A stretch of DNA of 64,000 bases from Thermomicrobium roseum DSM 5159 (lineage in GTDB: Bacteria > Chloroflexota > Chloroflexia > Thermomicrobiales > Thermomicrobiaceae): the NCBI RefSeq assembly GCF_000021685.1, contig NC_011961.1, positions 496,001 to 560,000 on the forward strand. The letters run 5' to 3'. The stretch's first letter is position 1; every line of letters starts with the position of its first letter. Below the pieces are notes generated by a model. It saw nothing but the letters and a program-made list of their open reading frames with translations. It was not told the DNA's origin and did no database searches. The position numbers and the translations under genes were made by a program. Below, piece after piece: positions 35,580 to 48,261 of this stretch.

Positions 35580-36623
35580 GTGCTGGCTGCGCGACTGTAT
35601 CGGTATGATCCGGCGATGCAGGAAGAGCTGCGCCTCGAGACTGTTCCCGATCCGACGATCCGGCAACCGGACGAGGTGATCGTCCGTATCGTGGGAGCAG
35701 GGCTGTGCCGGACCGATCTCCACATCATCGAGGGGGTATGGCGCCCGATCCTCGATCCGGAAGGAAAGCTGCTCCCGTACACGCTCGGACATGAGAACAC
35801 GGGTATCGTCGAGGCGGTTGGCAGTGCCGTGCGCAACGTGCGGGTGGGAGATCGCGTGATTTGCCACCCGCAGGCCACCTGCGGGCTCTGTCTCGGCTGC
35901 CGGGTCGGGGAGGACATGTACTGCACGAGCGCGCGGTTTCCGGGATTGGACTCGGACGGTGGGTTCGCCCAGTATCTCGTCACGACCGAACGGGCGCTGG
36001 TGAAAGTGCCTGAGGACGTCGATCTGGTGGATATCGCGCCCCTGGCCGACGCGGGGCTGACGGCCTATCGAGCAGCCAAGCGGGCGAGCCGCATCGCGCC
36101 GCCGGATGGTTGGGTGGTGATCATCGGGATCGGCGGACTCGGGCACATCGCTCTCCAGGTCCTGCGGGCACTGGCGGGGGTGCGGATCGTCGCCGTCGAT
36201 CGCTCGCCATTGGCGCGGGAGCGAGCTGGCGAGCTCGGGGCCGACCATGTTCTGGCTGGTAGTCCTGATCTGGCCGCGGAAATTCGGGAGCTCACCGGTG
36301 GTGGTGCGCACGTCGTGCTCGACTTCGTCGGTGAGCAGGGGGTCGAACAGCAGAGCTGGCAGATGCTCCGCAAGGGCGGCACCCATCTGATCATCGGCTA
36401 TGGGGGGACGTTGGAGATTCCGACCGTACGCATGATTTTCGGCGAGTTGACGGTTGCTGGGAGCCTGGTTGGAAACTACAAGGAGCTGGTCGAACTGATC
36501 GATCTTGTGGCTCGAGGGAAAGTCCGCGTGTTTACGCAGCGCTACACGCTCCAAGAGATCAACCGGGCGATCGACGATTTCAAGCACGGACGGTATTTCG
36601 GGCGGGCGGTGATCACACCGTAG
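35580..36623 (+). CDS. adh: Zinc-dependent NAD(P)+ alcohol dehydrogenase (MDR family)
   Basis: The GTG at 35580 with GAGGAGGAAAGG upstream gives 347 residues; the open frame extends back into the amidohydrolase gene without RBS. It has the catalytic zinc motif GLCRTDLHIIEG and GHENTG, the structural zinc cysteines in CGLCLGCRVGEDMYC, and a Rossmann cofactor fingerprint I-G-I-G-G-L-G-H near residue 180, followed by an Asp after beta-2 that suggests NAD+ preference. It oxidises alcohols. In propane and acetone monooxygenase operons an equivalent gene serves secondary-alcohol oxidation. It follows the DUF59 and amidohydrolase genes. Confidence 0.87.
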   Translation: MLAARLYRYDPAMQEELRLETVPDPTIRQPDEVIVRIVGAGLCRTDLHIIEGVWRPILDPEGKLLPYTLGHENTGIVEAVGSAVRNVRVGDRVICHPQATCGLCLGCRVGEDMYCTSARFPGLDSDGGFAQYLVTTERALVKVPEDVDLVDIAPLADAGLTAYRAAKRASRIAPPDGWVVIIGIGGLGHIALQVLRALAGVRIVAVDRSPLARERAGELGADHVLAGSPDLAAEIRELTGGGAHVVLDFVGEQGVEQQSWQMLRKGGTHLIIGYGGTLEIPTVRMIFGELTVAGSLVGNYKELVELIDLVARGKVRVFTQRYTLQEINRAIDDFKHGRYFGRAVITP

Positions 36624-36652
36624 CACGGTCATCACCGCGTGGTGGGAAAAGC

Positions 36653-36685
36653 AAGAACCCCTGAGGATGTCCCTCGGGGGTTCTT
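36653..36685. terminator. Bidirectional terminator of the rRNA operon and adh
   Basis: A 13-bp stem (36653-36666 with 36671-36685, one mismatch) around an ATGT loop. On the leftward strand it ends in GCTTTT, a fair intrinsic terminator signal for the rRNA-tRNA operon; on the rightward strand it follows the adh stop by 30 bases. Confidence 0.7.
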
Positions 36686-36689
36686 ATCG

Positions 36690-36764
36690 TGGTAGCGGGG
36701 GTGGGATTCGAACCCACGACCTCTGGGTTATGAGCCCAGCGAGCTGCCGCTGCTCCACCCCGCG
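36690..36764 (-). tRNA. Initiator tRNA-fMet (anticodon CAU)
   Basis: A 75-nt tRNA read leftward with an encoded CCA tail. The anticodon loop is CTCATAA inside a stem with three consecutive G-C pairs (GGG/CCC), the initiator signature, and positions 1 and 72 do not pair (C1 opposite U72), the other initiator hallmark. The D-stem is GAGC/GCTC with a short loop. It lies about 40 bases after the 5S gene and before the shared terminator, so it is probably transcribed with the rRNA operon. Confidence 0.9.
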
Positions 36765-36803
36765 GCGAGCGAGCAGAGTGGTGGACCGTCGGCTCAACCG
36801 TGC

Positions 36804-36919
36804 GCGCAGCGGCCTCGCCTCCCACGCGGTTGCCCGCGCAGTACTCTCCGGCGCTGGTGTGGGGCACGACCCGGTTCGGGATGGAGCGGGGTGTTGCCAC
36901 ACCGCTCTCGGCCACGCGC
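36804..36919 (-). rRNA. 5S ribosomal RNA
   Basis: The sequence read leftward contains the conserved CCATCCCGAAC core and the AGTACTGC segment. A GCGC-rich terminal helix near 36804-36814 pairs with 36910-36919, fixing the ends to within a few bases. Confidence 0.85.
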
Positions 36920-36964
36920 ACGGGTGAGCCGGCGATCCGATCGAGACATCTGCAAGCGATCCGC

Positions 36965-36982
36965 TCGACTGTGTCGGTCCTC
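36965..36982 (-). other. 3' arm of 23S rRNA processing stem
   Basis: Pairs with 40011-40028: 18 positions with one mismatch. In the transcript it encloses the 23S rRNA and would be an RNase III substrate. Confidence 0.7.
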
Positions 36983-36984
36983 AC

Positions 36985-39990
<3,006 letters not shown>

Positions 39991-40010
39991 CCAGTTCGGG
40001 TTCCGCTCAG

Positions 40011-40028
40011 GAGCACCGACACAGTCGA
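40011..40028 (-). other. 5' arm of 23S rRNA processing stem
   Basis: Complementary to 36965-36982. Lies in the spacer between 16S and 23S about 20 bases before the mature 23S 5' end. Confidence 0.7.
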
Positions 40029-40096
40029 ATGGACCCATGCAGATGCCTCGATCTTGCCACTCTGCTCGCTTGTTAAGGTACGCGCCGTCCAGCGTC

Positions 40097-40126
40097 GCAC
40101 CTCGACAACTGGGGTGTGGTTCGTGC
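40097..40126 (-). other. 3' arm of 16S rRNA processing stem
   Basis: Pairs with 41897-41926 on the same transcript over 30 positions: 28 Watson-Crick pairs, one G-U pair and a single A-C mismatch. It encloses the 16S rRNA in the precursor and is a likely RNase III cleavage site. Confidence 0.75.
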
Positions 40127-40294
40127 GCGCCCTGCCCGTCGTGTACGAGGTGACGGCTCCGGGTTCGGGGACCAGCAGGCGGACGCCCTCCGCGGGGAGC
40201 ATCCCCGCCTCCTCAGGCGAGCCTCCCTGGCCCCGCCCCGTCCTGCACCCTCCGGTGCTGCGCCACCCCGGTTGACCCGGGAGCCAGCGCTCCC

Positions 40295-41817
<1,523 letters not shown>

Positions 41818-41896
41818 CCCGATCACTCCAGAACCCGAGATCGTCGTGCCCTGCACGAGACCTCGGTCCGTCGTCAACACCTGGGGCGGGGCGCTT

Positions 41897-41926
41897 GCAC
41901 GAACCACACCTCAGTTGTCAAGGTGC
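41897..41926 (-). other. 5' arm of 16S rRNA processing stem
   Basis: Complementary to 40097-40126. It lies in the leader, downstream of both candidate promoters and about 80 bases before the mature 16S 5' end. Confidence 0.75.
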
Positions 41927-41971
41927 TTCGCCTTCCGGCGTTCGAGCCTCTCTCGCTCGACCCATCGCTAC

Positions 41972-42001
41972 AGTATAACGATCAGGGGTCGATGCTGTCA
42001 A
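41972..42001 (-). promoter_or_regulatory. rRNA operon promoter P2
   Basis: Reading leftward: -35 TTGACA (41996-42001) and -10 TATACT (41972-41977) with an 18-base spacer, or TTATAC with 17. It is about 75 bases downstream of P1, giving a tandem arrangement typical of rrn operons. Confidence 0.75.
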
Positions 42002-42049
42002 GCCCTTCCGCCGGTTCCCGGGCTGCGCCCGCTCGCGCAGCGTTGTCAG

Positions 42050-42078
42050 ATACTACTCAGCCGAGGCCTCGTTGTCAA
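42050..42078 (-). promoter_or_regulatory. rRNA operon promoter P1
   Basis: Reading leftward: -35 TTGACA (42073-42078), exact 17-base spacer, -10 TAGTAT (42050-42055). It begins 13 bases after the stop of the upstream hydrolase gene. Confidence 0.75.
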
Positions 42079-42091
42079 GGGGTCAATGCGT

Positions 42092-42706
42092 CTACGCCGG
42101 TACGCCGCTCCGCAGCCGCACGCCGTCCGCTCGGGTCAGAACGCCCCGGAACAGGAACGCGGTCTGCCGGTTGGCTGCTTCCAGATCGAAGGGATGGAGC
42201 GCCGACGTCGCATCCACTGGAATGATCACGCCATACCAGCGCAGTGCTGCGCTCGCTGCCGTATAGTGCACGCAGATCGAGGCCACGGTCCCACAGATGA
42301 TGAGTTGTTCGATCTTGCGCAAGCGGAGCTCGTGATCCAGCGGCGTCCCGTAGAACGCATCGTAACGCCGCTTTTGCAGCACGAGTTCTCCTTCCCGTGG
42401 CGCCAGTTCATCGATGATTTGCCAGCCCCAGGTCCCCGCCACGCAATGTTCACCCCAGATGGGAAACTCCGGGTCACCTGGATAATGAGTGTCTTGCGTG
42501 AAGACAGTGAAAATCCCGTGCTGGCGGGCGAAAGCGAGCAATGCTTGGATCTTGGGTACGGTTGCCGGTGCATCCGGAACGAACAATTTCCCTTCTGGCC
42601 GAACGAAATCGTTTTGCATATCGACGACGATCAGCGCCGTGGTGCGGGGGTCGATCTCCACTTCGGGTGCGATCGTGTACTCCGGGACTTCGACTGTTCG
42701 CGGCAT
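42092..42706 (-). CDS. Isochorismatase-family cysteine hydrolase (nicotinamidase-like)
   Basis: The 204-residue protein has the Asp-Lys-Cys triad: D29 in VVDMQNDF, K112 in QKRRYDAF and C145 in GTVASICVHYTA, with the cis-peptide motif before the cysteine. The segment QDTHYPGDPEFPIWGEHCVAGTWGWQII resembles the metal-binding region of nicotinamidases, including D72 and H74. It may deamidate nicotinamide or hydrolyse a related amide or ureide. The gene has GGGAGGGAG before its ATG and reads in the same direction as the rRNA operon, which starts right after it. Confidence 0.82.
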   Translation of the reverse strand: MPRTVEVPEYTIAPEVEIDPRTTALIVVDMQNDFVRPEGKLFVPDAPATVPKIQALLAFARQHGIFTVFTQDTHYPGDPEFPIWGEHCVAGTWGWQIIDELAPREGELVLQKRRYDAFYGTPLDHELRLRKIEQLIICGTVASICVHYTAASAALRWYGVIIPVDATSALHPFDLEAANRQTAFLFRGVLTRADGVRLRSGVPA

Positions 42707-42903
42707 GGTCTCCCTCCCACTCCGATACGCAGCACCGACCAGTCAACGGAGCTTGGCCTGACGATCTGCACCACTAATGATGCATCGCACCCGGTTCGTG
42801 GTTCCAACGTAGGCTCGGGCGGTCACACCACGATCCCGGTTATACTCTCGCCCGAGGCACCCGCACTCGACCTGCTCGCTCGCAGCCTTCGAAAGGAGTG
42901 GCC

Positions 42904-43809
42904 ATGCCGTCGGTACCCGAACGCGTCCGATTGGTCGAGGTCGGACCACGCGACGGTCTCCAGAACGAAGCCTTTTCTGTTCCAACCGACATAAAAATTG
43001 CCTTCATCGATGCGCTCAGTCAGGCCGGCTTCCCGGCCATCGAATGCACGAGTTTCGTTTCCCCTCGCGCGGTGCCGCAGCTGGCCGACGCCGAGGAGGT
43101 CATGCGTCGCATCGCACGCCGACCCGGTACACGGTACCTGGCCCTCGTCCCCAACGAGCGGGGGCTCGAGCGCGCGTTGGCTGCTGGCTGTGACGCCCTG
43201 GCGCTTTTCGCTGCCGCGACTGACGCCTTTTCCCAGGCCAATATCGGTGTCTCGATCGACGAGTCGCTCCAGCGCTACGCCACCGTGGCCGTCCGCGCCA
43301 AGGCCGCTGGGTGTTGGTTGCGCGGCTATGTTTCCGTCGCCGTCCACTGTCCGTACACTGGACCGGTCGAACCCCAGCGCGCCGTCGAAGTGGCCCGCCG
43401 CCTCGCCGAGTTGGGATGTGACGAGTTGGCGGTGGCTGACACCATCGGCAAAGCGGTACCGGACGAGGTGGCTCGTCTTCTCGAAGCGTTGCTCCGTTGG
43501 TTACCGGCCGAGCGTGTCGCGGTTCACCTCCACGACACGACTGGTCGCGCGCTCGACAATGTGGCAGTCGCGCTCGCCTACGGTGTGCGCACCATCGATG
43601 CGGCCGTCGCCGGACTCGGTGGCTGTCCGTTCGCACCGGGGGCTCCGGGGAACCTGGCCACCGAGCGACTGCTCGATTTTTTGGAGGCTCGCGGATACGA
43701 TCACGGGATCGATCGACGCGCTCTCGAGCGAGCGCGTACCCTGCTTTGGGAGGCTATCCCTGGTCTCGCTCGAACTGACTCGCCGACGGCGCAGCTCGGA
43801 AGTCAATGA
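42904..43809 (+). CDS. Hydroxymethylglutaryl-CoA lyase
   Basis: A 301-residue HMGL-like TIM barrel starting at the ATG at 42904, five bases after AAAGGAG. It has the GPRDGLQNE opening, the ECTSFVSPRAVPQLAD segment and the C-terminal GGCPFAPGAPGNLATE signature with the active-site cysteine. It cleaves 3-hydroxy-3-methylglutaryl-CoA to acetyl-CoA and acetoacetate in leucine or ketone-body metabolism. It is followed at 42 bases by an FDOR-type gene in the same direction. No other leucine-degradation genes are visible. Confidence 0.9.
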   Translation: MPSVPERVRLVEVGPRDGLQNEAFSVPTDIKIAFIDALSQAGFPAIECTSFVSPRAVPQLADAEEVMRRIARRPGTRYLALVPNERGLERALAAGCDALALFAAATDAFSQANIGVSIDESLQRYATVAVRAKAAGCWLRGYVSVAVHCPYTGPVEPQRAVEVARRLAELGCDELAVADTIGKAVPDEVARLLEALLRWLPAERVAVHLHDTTGRALDNVAVALAYGVRTIDAAVAGLGGCPFAPGAPGNLATERLLDFLEARGYDHGIDRRALERARTLLWEAIPGLARTDSPTAQLGSQ

Positions 43810-43850
43810 GCTGCTTCTTTCCGCTGAGTGGGCACGAGAATGGAGGCACG

Positions 43851-44255
43851 ATGTTGACCTATCCACCCGCGGTTCTGCAGCAACTCCGCAACGAATCGAT
43901 CATCTGGCTGGCCACGGTTCGGCCCGACGGCCAACCGCAAGTCGTGCCCGTCTGGTTCCTCTGGGACGACGGTGCTGTTCTGATCTATTCTCGGCCGCGC
44001 AGTCAAAAGGTCCGCAATATTCGGCACAATCCCCGTGTCTCGCTGCACTTCAACAGCGACCCCTGGGCCGAGCACGTGACGCGGTTCGATGGCCGCGCTG
44101 AACTCGTGAGCGATGCAGCGCTCGCCAACGAGCGTCCCGCCTATCTGGCGAAGTATCGCGATGGAATCTCCCGCATCGGTATGACTCCAGAAACGTTCGC
44201 TCGCGAGTACAGCCTGCTCATCCGGGTCTATCCAGAACATCTCGTGCACTGGTGA
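43851..44255 (+). CDS. PPOX/FDOR-family flavin- or F420-binding protein (Rv3369-like)
   Basis: The ATG at 43851, behind a GGAGG site, gives 134 residues. The split-barrel fold is visible in WLATVRPDGQPQVVPVWFLWDDGAVLIYSRPRSQKVRNIRHNPRVSLHFN, the usual cofactor-binding strand-turn pattern of the flavin/deazaflavin oxidoreductase family; I recall a mycobacterial Rv3369-type subfamily. It may bind F420 and reduce small quinone-like or heme substrates. The presence of CofE at 47092 in the window makes F420 plausible. The exact substrate is unknown. Confidence 0.75.
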   Translation: MLTYPPAVLQQLRNESIIWLATVRPDGQPQVVPVWFLWDDGAVLIYSRPRSQKVRNIRHNPRVSLHFNSDPWAEHVTRFDGRAELVSDAALANERPAYLAKYRDGISRIGMTPETFAREYSLLIRVYPEHLVHW

Positions 44256-44316
44256 GGCGTCAGCAGTGTGCTCACTGCGGTGAAGGAAAGGGATGCCTCC
44301 TTGCCTGACTGACTGC

Positions 44317-45240
44317 TCATTCGGCCTGATGAACCTCGCTCTCTTCAGTGCTGGGCACGATGAACAACGGAACGCGGGTTGCCGTCAGGAGCCGCTCCGT
44401 CACGCTGCCGAGCAGCCAGCGTTCCAGTCCCCCCTTTCCGCGTGTCGTGAGAACGACGAGATCAGTCCGCTCGCGTGCGACCGCGGCCACGAGTTGCCGC
44501 TTCGGATCGCCGCTCAACTGCAGGAGTTGGACGCGGATCCCCGCCGGAATGCGCTCGCGGATCGCATCCAGGTAGTGCGCCGCCTCTTCCTCGATGGCGG
44601 CGAGTCGCTCCTGCGTTGCCGGGGCGATCGGTCGGCCGCGCCACTCCAGGAGGAGCTCGCGATGGGTTTCGGCGACGCGAGCGAGAGTCAGGCGGGCCCC
44701 CGCTCGTTCCGCTAGTGCGATCGCATAGGGGAGTGCTCGTTCCGCCCGCGGCGAACCGTCCAACGGAACCAATACGTGCTCGATCCGCTCCAGTGCTGGC
44801 CCGCCTGCTCGTACTACCAGGACTGGACAGCTCGCTGTGCGGACGACTCGATCCGTCACGCTGCCGATCACCGCTCGTCCCACTCCACCGCGGCCATGAC
44901 TGCCCAGGACGAGCACGGGTGCTGGCCACGCGCGAGCTTCCTTGACCAACTCGTCGGCTGGTTTGCCCAATCGAACCACAGCGACCGCGGTGATTCCCCG
45001 CTCGCGCAGGATCGACAACTGCGCTGCAAAGAGTTCTTCCGGCGGGATCTCCAGGCGCGGTTCGTCTTCCGAGAGCCAGATCACCTCGCCGTGCCGCGGG
45101 TCATAGAAAGGGCGCATCGTTTCCAGCACTCGTACCAGCACGACGGGGACCGAGAAGAGGCGGGCCAAAAGCACAGCAGCTGGCAGGGTCGTCTCGGCAG
45201 CTGGTGATCCATCGTGCGCGACGAGTATCGTTTCGATCAT
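44317..45240 (-). CDS. Tandem universal stress protein (UspA type, two domains)
   Basis: The 307-residue protein has two Usp domains, about 1-145 and 152-305. Each has an ATP-binding glycine motif (GSHGRGGVGRAVIGSVTDRV and TTRGKGGLERWLLGSVTERL), the G-2x-G-9x-G-S pattern of ATP-binding Usp proteins. The tandem form acts as a soluble stress or regulatory ATP binder. The gene is monocistronic, with an upstream region that diverges from the amidase gene. Confidence 0.9.
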   Translation of the reverse strand: MIETILVAHDGSPAAETTLPAAVLLARLFSVPVVLVRVLETMRPFYDPRHGEVIWLSEDEPRLEIPPEELFAAQLSILRERGITAVAVVRLGKPADELVKEARAWPAPVLVLGSHGRGGVGRAVIGSVTDRVVRTASCPVLVVRAGGPALERIEHVLVPLDGSPRAERALPYAIALAERAGARLTLARVAETHRELLLEWRGRPIAPATQERLAAIEEEAAHYLDAIRERIPAGIRVQLLQLSGDPKRQLVAAVARERTDLVVLTTRGKGGLERWLLGSVTERLLTATRVPLFIVPSTEESEVHQAE

Positions 45241-45367
45241 CGGTCCTCCTCGGTCGACTCCGCGGGAAGGATACGTACAGATTCCTCTCCTGCCTACGCC
45301 TCTTCACGGATCCGGCGGATGGCGGTATGCTGCGCTCGTCGGCTGATTGCAGGGAAGGAGGGGCAGC

Positions 45368-46492
45368 ATGATCCGGACTCACCGCCTCAGCGTTGACCCA
45401 TTGCGCCCGCTGGCGGAACAACCGGGCAAAGGGCACAACCGATGGCACGAAGCGATTCCTCCGGCACTCGAGGTGGAGCCGGGAGAACCGGTGGCGCTGG
45501 AAACCTGGGATGCCTTCGATGCCCAGCTGACGCCCCAATCGACGATTCATGACGTCGCCGGGGCCGATCTCAGTCGGGTTCATCCGCTCACTGGCCCGGT
45601 CTTCGTCAAAGGCGCGCAACCGGGTGACCTCCTCGAGGTGAAGCTTCAGGCTATCGAGCCGGACCCCTGGCAGCACTGGGGATATACCGTTCAGGTCCCC
45701 GGCTTCGGCTTTCTCCGCGATCAGTTCCCGCAGCCGTACATCGTCCACTGGCATCTCTACGACACGTACGCAGAATCACCACAACTCCCTGGGGTGCGCA
45801 TCCCGCGTTGCCCCCATCCGGGTACCATCGGCGTGGCTCTCTCGCGCGAACTGCGCGAGGCAGTCGCGCGCCGCGAAGCGGAGTTGGCAGCGCGCGGTGG
45901 GTTCGCGCTACTGCCGGATCCCACTGGGGCGGTTCCAGCCAGCGAGCCGATCGCATCCGAAGGACTGCGCACGATTCCACCGCGGGAGAATGCCGGTAAT
46001 CTCGACATCAAGCAGCTGACGCCCGGCGCGAGCATCTTCATCCCCGTATGGGTGGAGGGGGCGCTCTTTTCCGTCGGCGATGTCCATTTCGCTCAGGGGG
46101 ATGGCGAAGTTTGCGGTACGGCGATCGAGATGCGCTCGGTCGTGCATGTCGAATTCCGCGTGCACAAGGGGGAGGCGCGGCGGCGCGGTATCCGTACGGT
46201 CCAGTTCTTGCGCGATGGGTACTTCACCGCGCCGGAAATGGCGGCACCACGCCGATTTTACGCCACGACCGGCATCTGCGTGCGGAACGGTCGCAACGAA
46301 TCGGAAGACCTCACGCTGGCGGCGCGCGATGCGCTCTTCCGCATGATCGAATACCTGCAGCGGCGCGGCTTCACGGCTCAGCAGGCCTATGCGCTCTGCA
46401 GTGTCGCCGTCGATCTTCGCGTCAGCGAGACGGTCGACGTGCCCAACGTCATGGTGAGCGCCATTCTGCCGCTGGATATCTTCGTGGGATGA
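45368..46492 (+). CDS. Acetamidase/formamidase family hydrolase
   Basis: The ATG at 45368, with AAGGAGGGG upstream, gives 374 residues. The sequence follows the FmdA/AmdA pattern: an N-terminal FDAQLTPQSTIHDVAGADLSRVHPLTGPVFVKGAQPGDLLEV, then NAGNLDIKQLTPGASIFIPVWVEGALFSVGDVHFAQGDGEVCGTAIE, the metal-binding and catalytic core. It hydrolyses acetamide, formamide or similar short amides to the acid and ammonia in the cytoplasm. No transporter or regulator is beside it. Confidence 0.9.
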   Translation: MIRTHRLSVDPLRPLAEQPGKGHNRWHEAIPPALEVEPGEPVALETWDAFDAQLTPQSTIHDVAGADLSRVHPLTGPVFVKGAQPGDLLEVKLQAIEPDPWQHWGYTVQVPGFGFLRDQFPQPYIVHWHLYDTYAESPQLPGVRIPRCPHPGTIGVALSRELREAVARREAELAARGGFALLPDPTGAVPASEPIASEGLRTIPPRENAGNLDIKQLTPGASIFIPVWVEGALFSVGDVHFAQGDGEVCGTAIEMRSVVHVEFRVHKGEARRRGIRTVQFLRDGYFTAPEMAAPRRFYATTGICVRNGRNESEDLTLAARDALFRMIEYLQRRGFTAQQAYALCSVAVDLRVSETVDVPNVMVSAILPLDIFVG

Positions 46493-46526
46493 GCGGGAGG
46501 CCACGAGATCGCGCTGCCGGGAAGAA

Positions 46527-46563
46527 AGCGGAAGGGCCGGGCTTCTCCTCCGACCCTTCCGCT
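46527..46563. terminator. Stem-loop between convergent genes
   Basis: AGCGGAAGGG (46527-46536) pairs with CCCTTCCGCT (46554-46563) around a 17-base loop, between the amidase stop (46492) and the OsmC-family stop (46586). It can act on both strands. Confidence 0.7.
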
Positions 46564-46585
46564 CTCCGAGCCTGTCGTGCTGGAA

Positions 46586-47017
46586 TCACTGCACGAGCTG
46601 AGCACGCACGACGATCTCCTCGACGCCACCCAGGGCCCGCCCCACTGGGCAGGTCCGCTTGGCCTGCTCGGCGAACTCCTTGAACTGCTCCTCGTCGATA
46701 CCGGGAACCTTGCCCTCGGTTTCCAGTTCGATGCGATCGATAGCGAATCCGCCGTCCACTTGCTGGATGCGGACACGAGCGGTCGTCGTGATCCGCTCCG
46801 GTTGAAATCCGGCTCGGCCGAGGACGGCGGCGAGTGCCATACTGTAACAACCAGCGTAGGCGGCTCCGATCAGCTCCTCCGGATTCGTCCCCGGTTCCTC
46901 TCCAAAGCGAGTTCCTGCAGTGAAACGGACCGAGAAGGCTCCGCTACCAGCTGCGGTCGTGCCCGAACCACTCTCCAGCGTGCCTTCCCACGTCGCCGTG
47001 GCCGTCCGGACCGGCAT
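46586..47017 (-). CDS. OsmC-family peroxiredoxin
   Basis: A 143-residue protein with the OsmC/Ohr fold. The two cysteines that form its active disulfide are in AAYAGCYSMALA (C57) and AKRTCPVGRAL (C122). It reduces organic hydroperoxides in the cytoplasm. The residues G-T-N-P-E-E-L-I-G before the first cysteine and the G-A-F-S-V-R-F start of the domain are typical of OsmC rather than Ohr. It stands alone behind cofE, with a stem-loop on its 3' side. Confidence 0.88.
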   Translation of the reverse strand: MPVRTATATWEGTLESGSGTTAAGSGAFSVRFTAGTRFGEEPGTNPEELIGAAYAGCYSMALAAVLGRAGFQPERITTTARVRIQQVDGGFAIDRIELETEGKVPGIDEEQFKEFAEQAKRTCPVGRALGGVEEIVVRAQLVQ

Positions 47018-47091
47018 CCTGGTCCCCCTTTCACTTGGCAGAATAACCGAACTCGAAAGGATTCTAAGTCCTCAGCGTCCCAGCAGCAAGC

Positions 47092-47844
47092 TCAGCGGAA
47101 AAGGTCGCGCTCGGCTGGCATCAGAAGCTCGCGGGCGCTTCCCTCCCCAGGTTCGTACCGGAAACCCCGCACGATGACTGCCGGACACCCTTCGGTCTTT
47201 CCCATGACCAGCTCAGCTGCTGCGGCCAGTTCATCGGCGATCGCGATCACCGTGACCCGGAGTTCGTTGCCGAAGGGGTCGCGTTGTCCCCGATAGTCGC
47301 GTAGGGGTCGCATGCCTGCCACGCCGATCGCGACGTTCACGATCCCGTTGCGCCAGGCCCGACCGAAGGTATCGGATACGATCACAGCCGGGGTCCAGCC
47401 GACTCGTTCCCCGAGTTCCTCTCGGATCTGAGCGGCCGAGCGATCCGGATCGAGCGGGAGCAGTGCAGCATAGCCGGCAGGGACATTGGAGAGATCGACC
47501 CCAGCATTGGCGCAGACGAACCCGTGGCGGGTCTCGGCGATGATCAAGCCACGATCCATCCGGACGATCCGTGCGCTTTCGCGAAGCACCAGCTCGATCT
47601 GGCGCGGATCGCGCTCCCAACGTTGCCCATAGGCGATCGCGAACGGCGAGGGCTCGATCCCGGCCAGTGCCACTACCCGCCCCTCGGCTTTGGACACGAG
47701 TTTCTGGGTGACCACCAAGACATCTCCCTCTTCGCCAGTGAGGCCACAGGCTGCCATGCCGGTGAGGACGAGCTCAGCGACCGAGTCGCCCGGACGGGCT
47801 TCCGGAATCCTCCGGATCGGGATGAGGCGCACCTCGTCGGTCAT
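47092..47844 (-). CDS. cofE: Coenzyme F420-0:L-glutamate ligase
   Basis: A 250-residue CofE-type protein: VLVVTQKLVSKAEGRVV, FVCANAGVDLSNVP, VIVSDTFGRAWRNGIVNVAIGVAG and the C-terminal VMGKTEGCPAVIVRG segment are family hallmarks and include metal and substrate-binding residues. It adds glutamate to F420-0. Unlike actinobacterial FbiB it is the single-domain form. It starts three bases after the stop of an FDOR-type gene, so the ligase and a presumptive F420-user share an operon. Confidence 0.9.
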   Translation of the reverse strand: MTDEVRLIPIRRIPEARPGDSVAELVLTGMAACGLTGEEGDVLVVTQKLVSKAEGRVVALAGIEPSPFAIAYGQRWERDPRQIELVLRESARIVRMDRGLIIAETRHGFVCANAGVDLSNVPAGYAALLPLDPDRSAAQIREELGERVGWTPAVIVSDTFGRAWRNGIVNVAIGVAGMRPLRDYRGQRDPFGNELRVTVIAIADELAAAAELVMGKTEGCPAVIVRGFRYEPGEGSARELLMPAERDLFR

Positions 47845-47847
47845 CGT

Positions 47848-48261
47848 TCAGGCTCCCGCAAAGCCATGCGCGAGCACCCGCTCGATCCGCAACAAGAGCG
47901 TCACCCGTCGTTGTGCCCGGAACTGTGGGATCCAGGAACGAGCTTCCTCCTCCCCCACATAGCGGACCGCCAGGCGCGCGATATCGGCCTGTGCCCGTTC
48001 TTGGTCCTCGATCAACTCGACTCGCCCGATCACTGTCACGTAGCGATAGCCATCGGCGATGCAGAGCGAGGCACGAGGGTCGCGCCGGAGATCGTCCAGC
48101 TTGGCGCGACCGACGGCGGTATTCATCAGAATCGTTTCCTGATCCAGCACGTCATACCACATGACCGATTGGCGCGGGAGACCGTCTGGCGCGATCGTCG
48201 CCAGCACAGCGAAGCGCGGTGCGAGCAGGAAGTCTCGGAGGTACTCTGGAATCACGGCCAC
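47848..48261 (-). CDS. FDOR-type (PPOX) flavin/F420-dependent oxidoreductase
   Basis: I chose the GTG at 48261 because GGGAGGAA is at good spacing; a longer GTG start at 48279 overlaps that site. The 137-residue protein has the split-barrel fold pattern FAVLATIAPDGLPRQSVMWYDVLDQETILMNTAVGRAKLDDLRRDPRASLCI, typical of FDOR-B (Rv1155-like) proteins that bind F420. It is the first gene of a two-gene operon with cofE, which links it to F420. The electron acceptor is unknown (biliverdin, quinones or nitro compounds are used by relatives). Confidence 0.78.
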   Translation of the reverse strand: MAVIPEYLRDFLLAPRFAVLATIAPDGLPRQSVMWYDVLDQETILMNTAVGRAKLDDLRRDPRASLCIADGYRYVTVIGRVELIEDQERAQADIARLAVRYVGEEEARSWIPQFRAQRRVTLLLRIERVLAHGFAGA

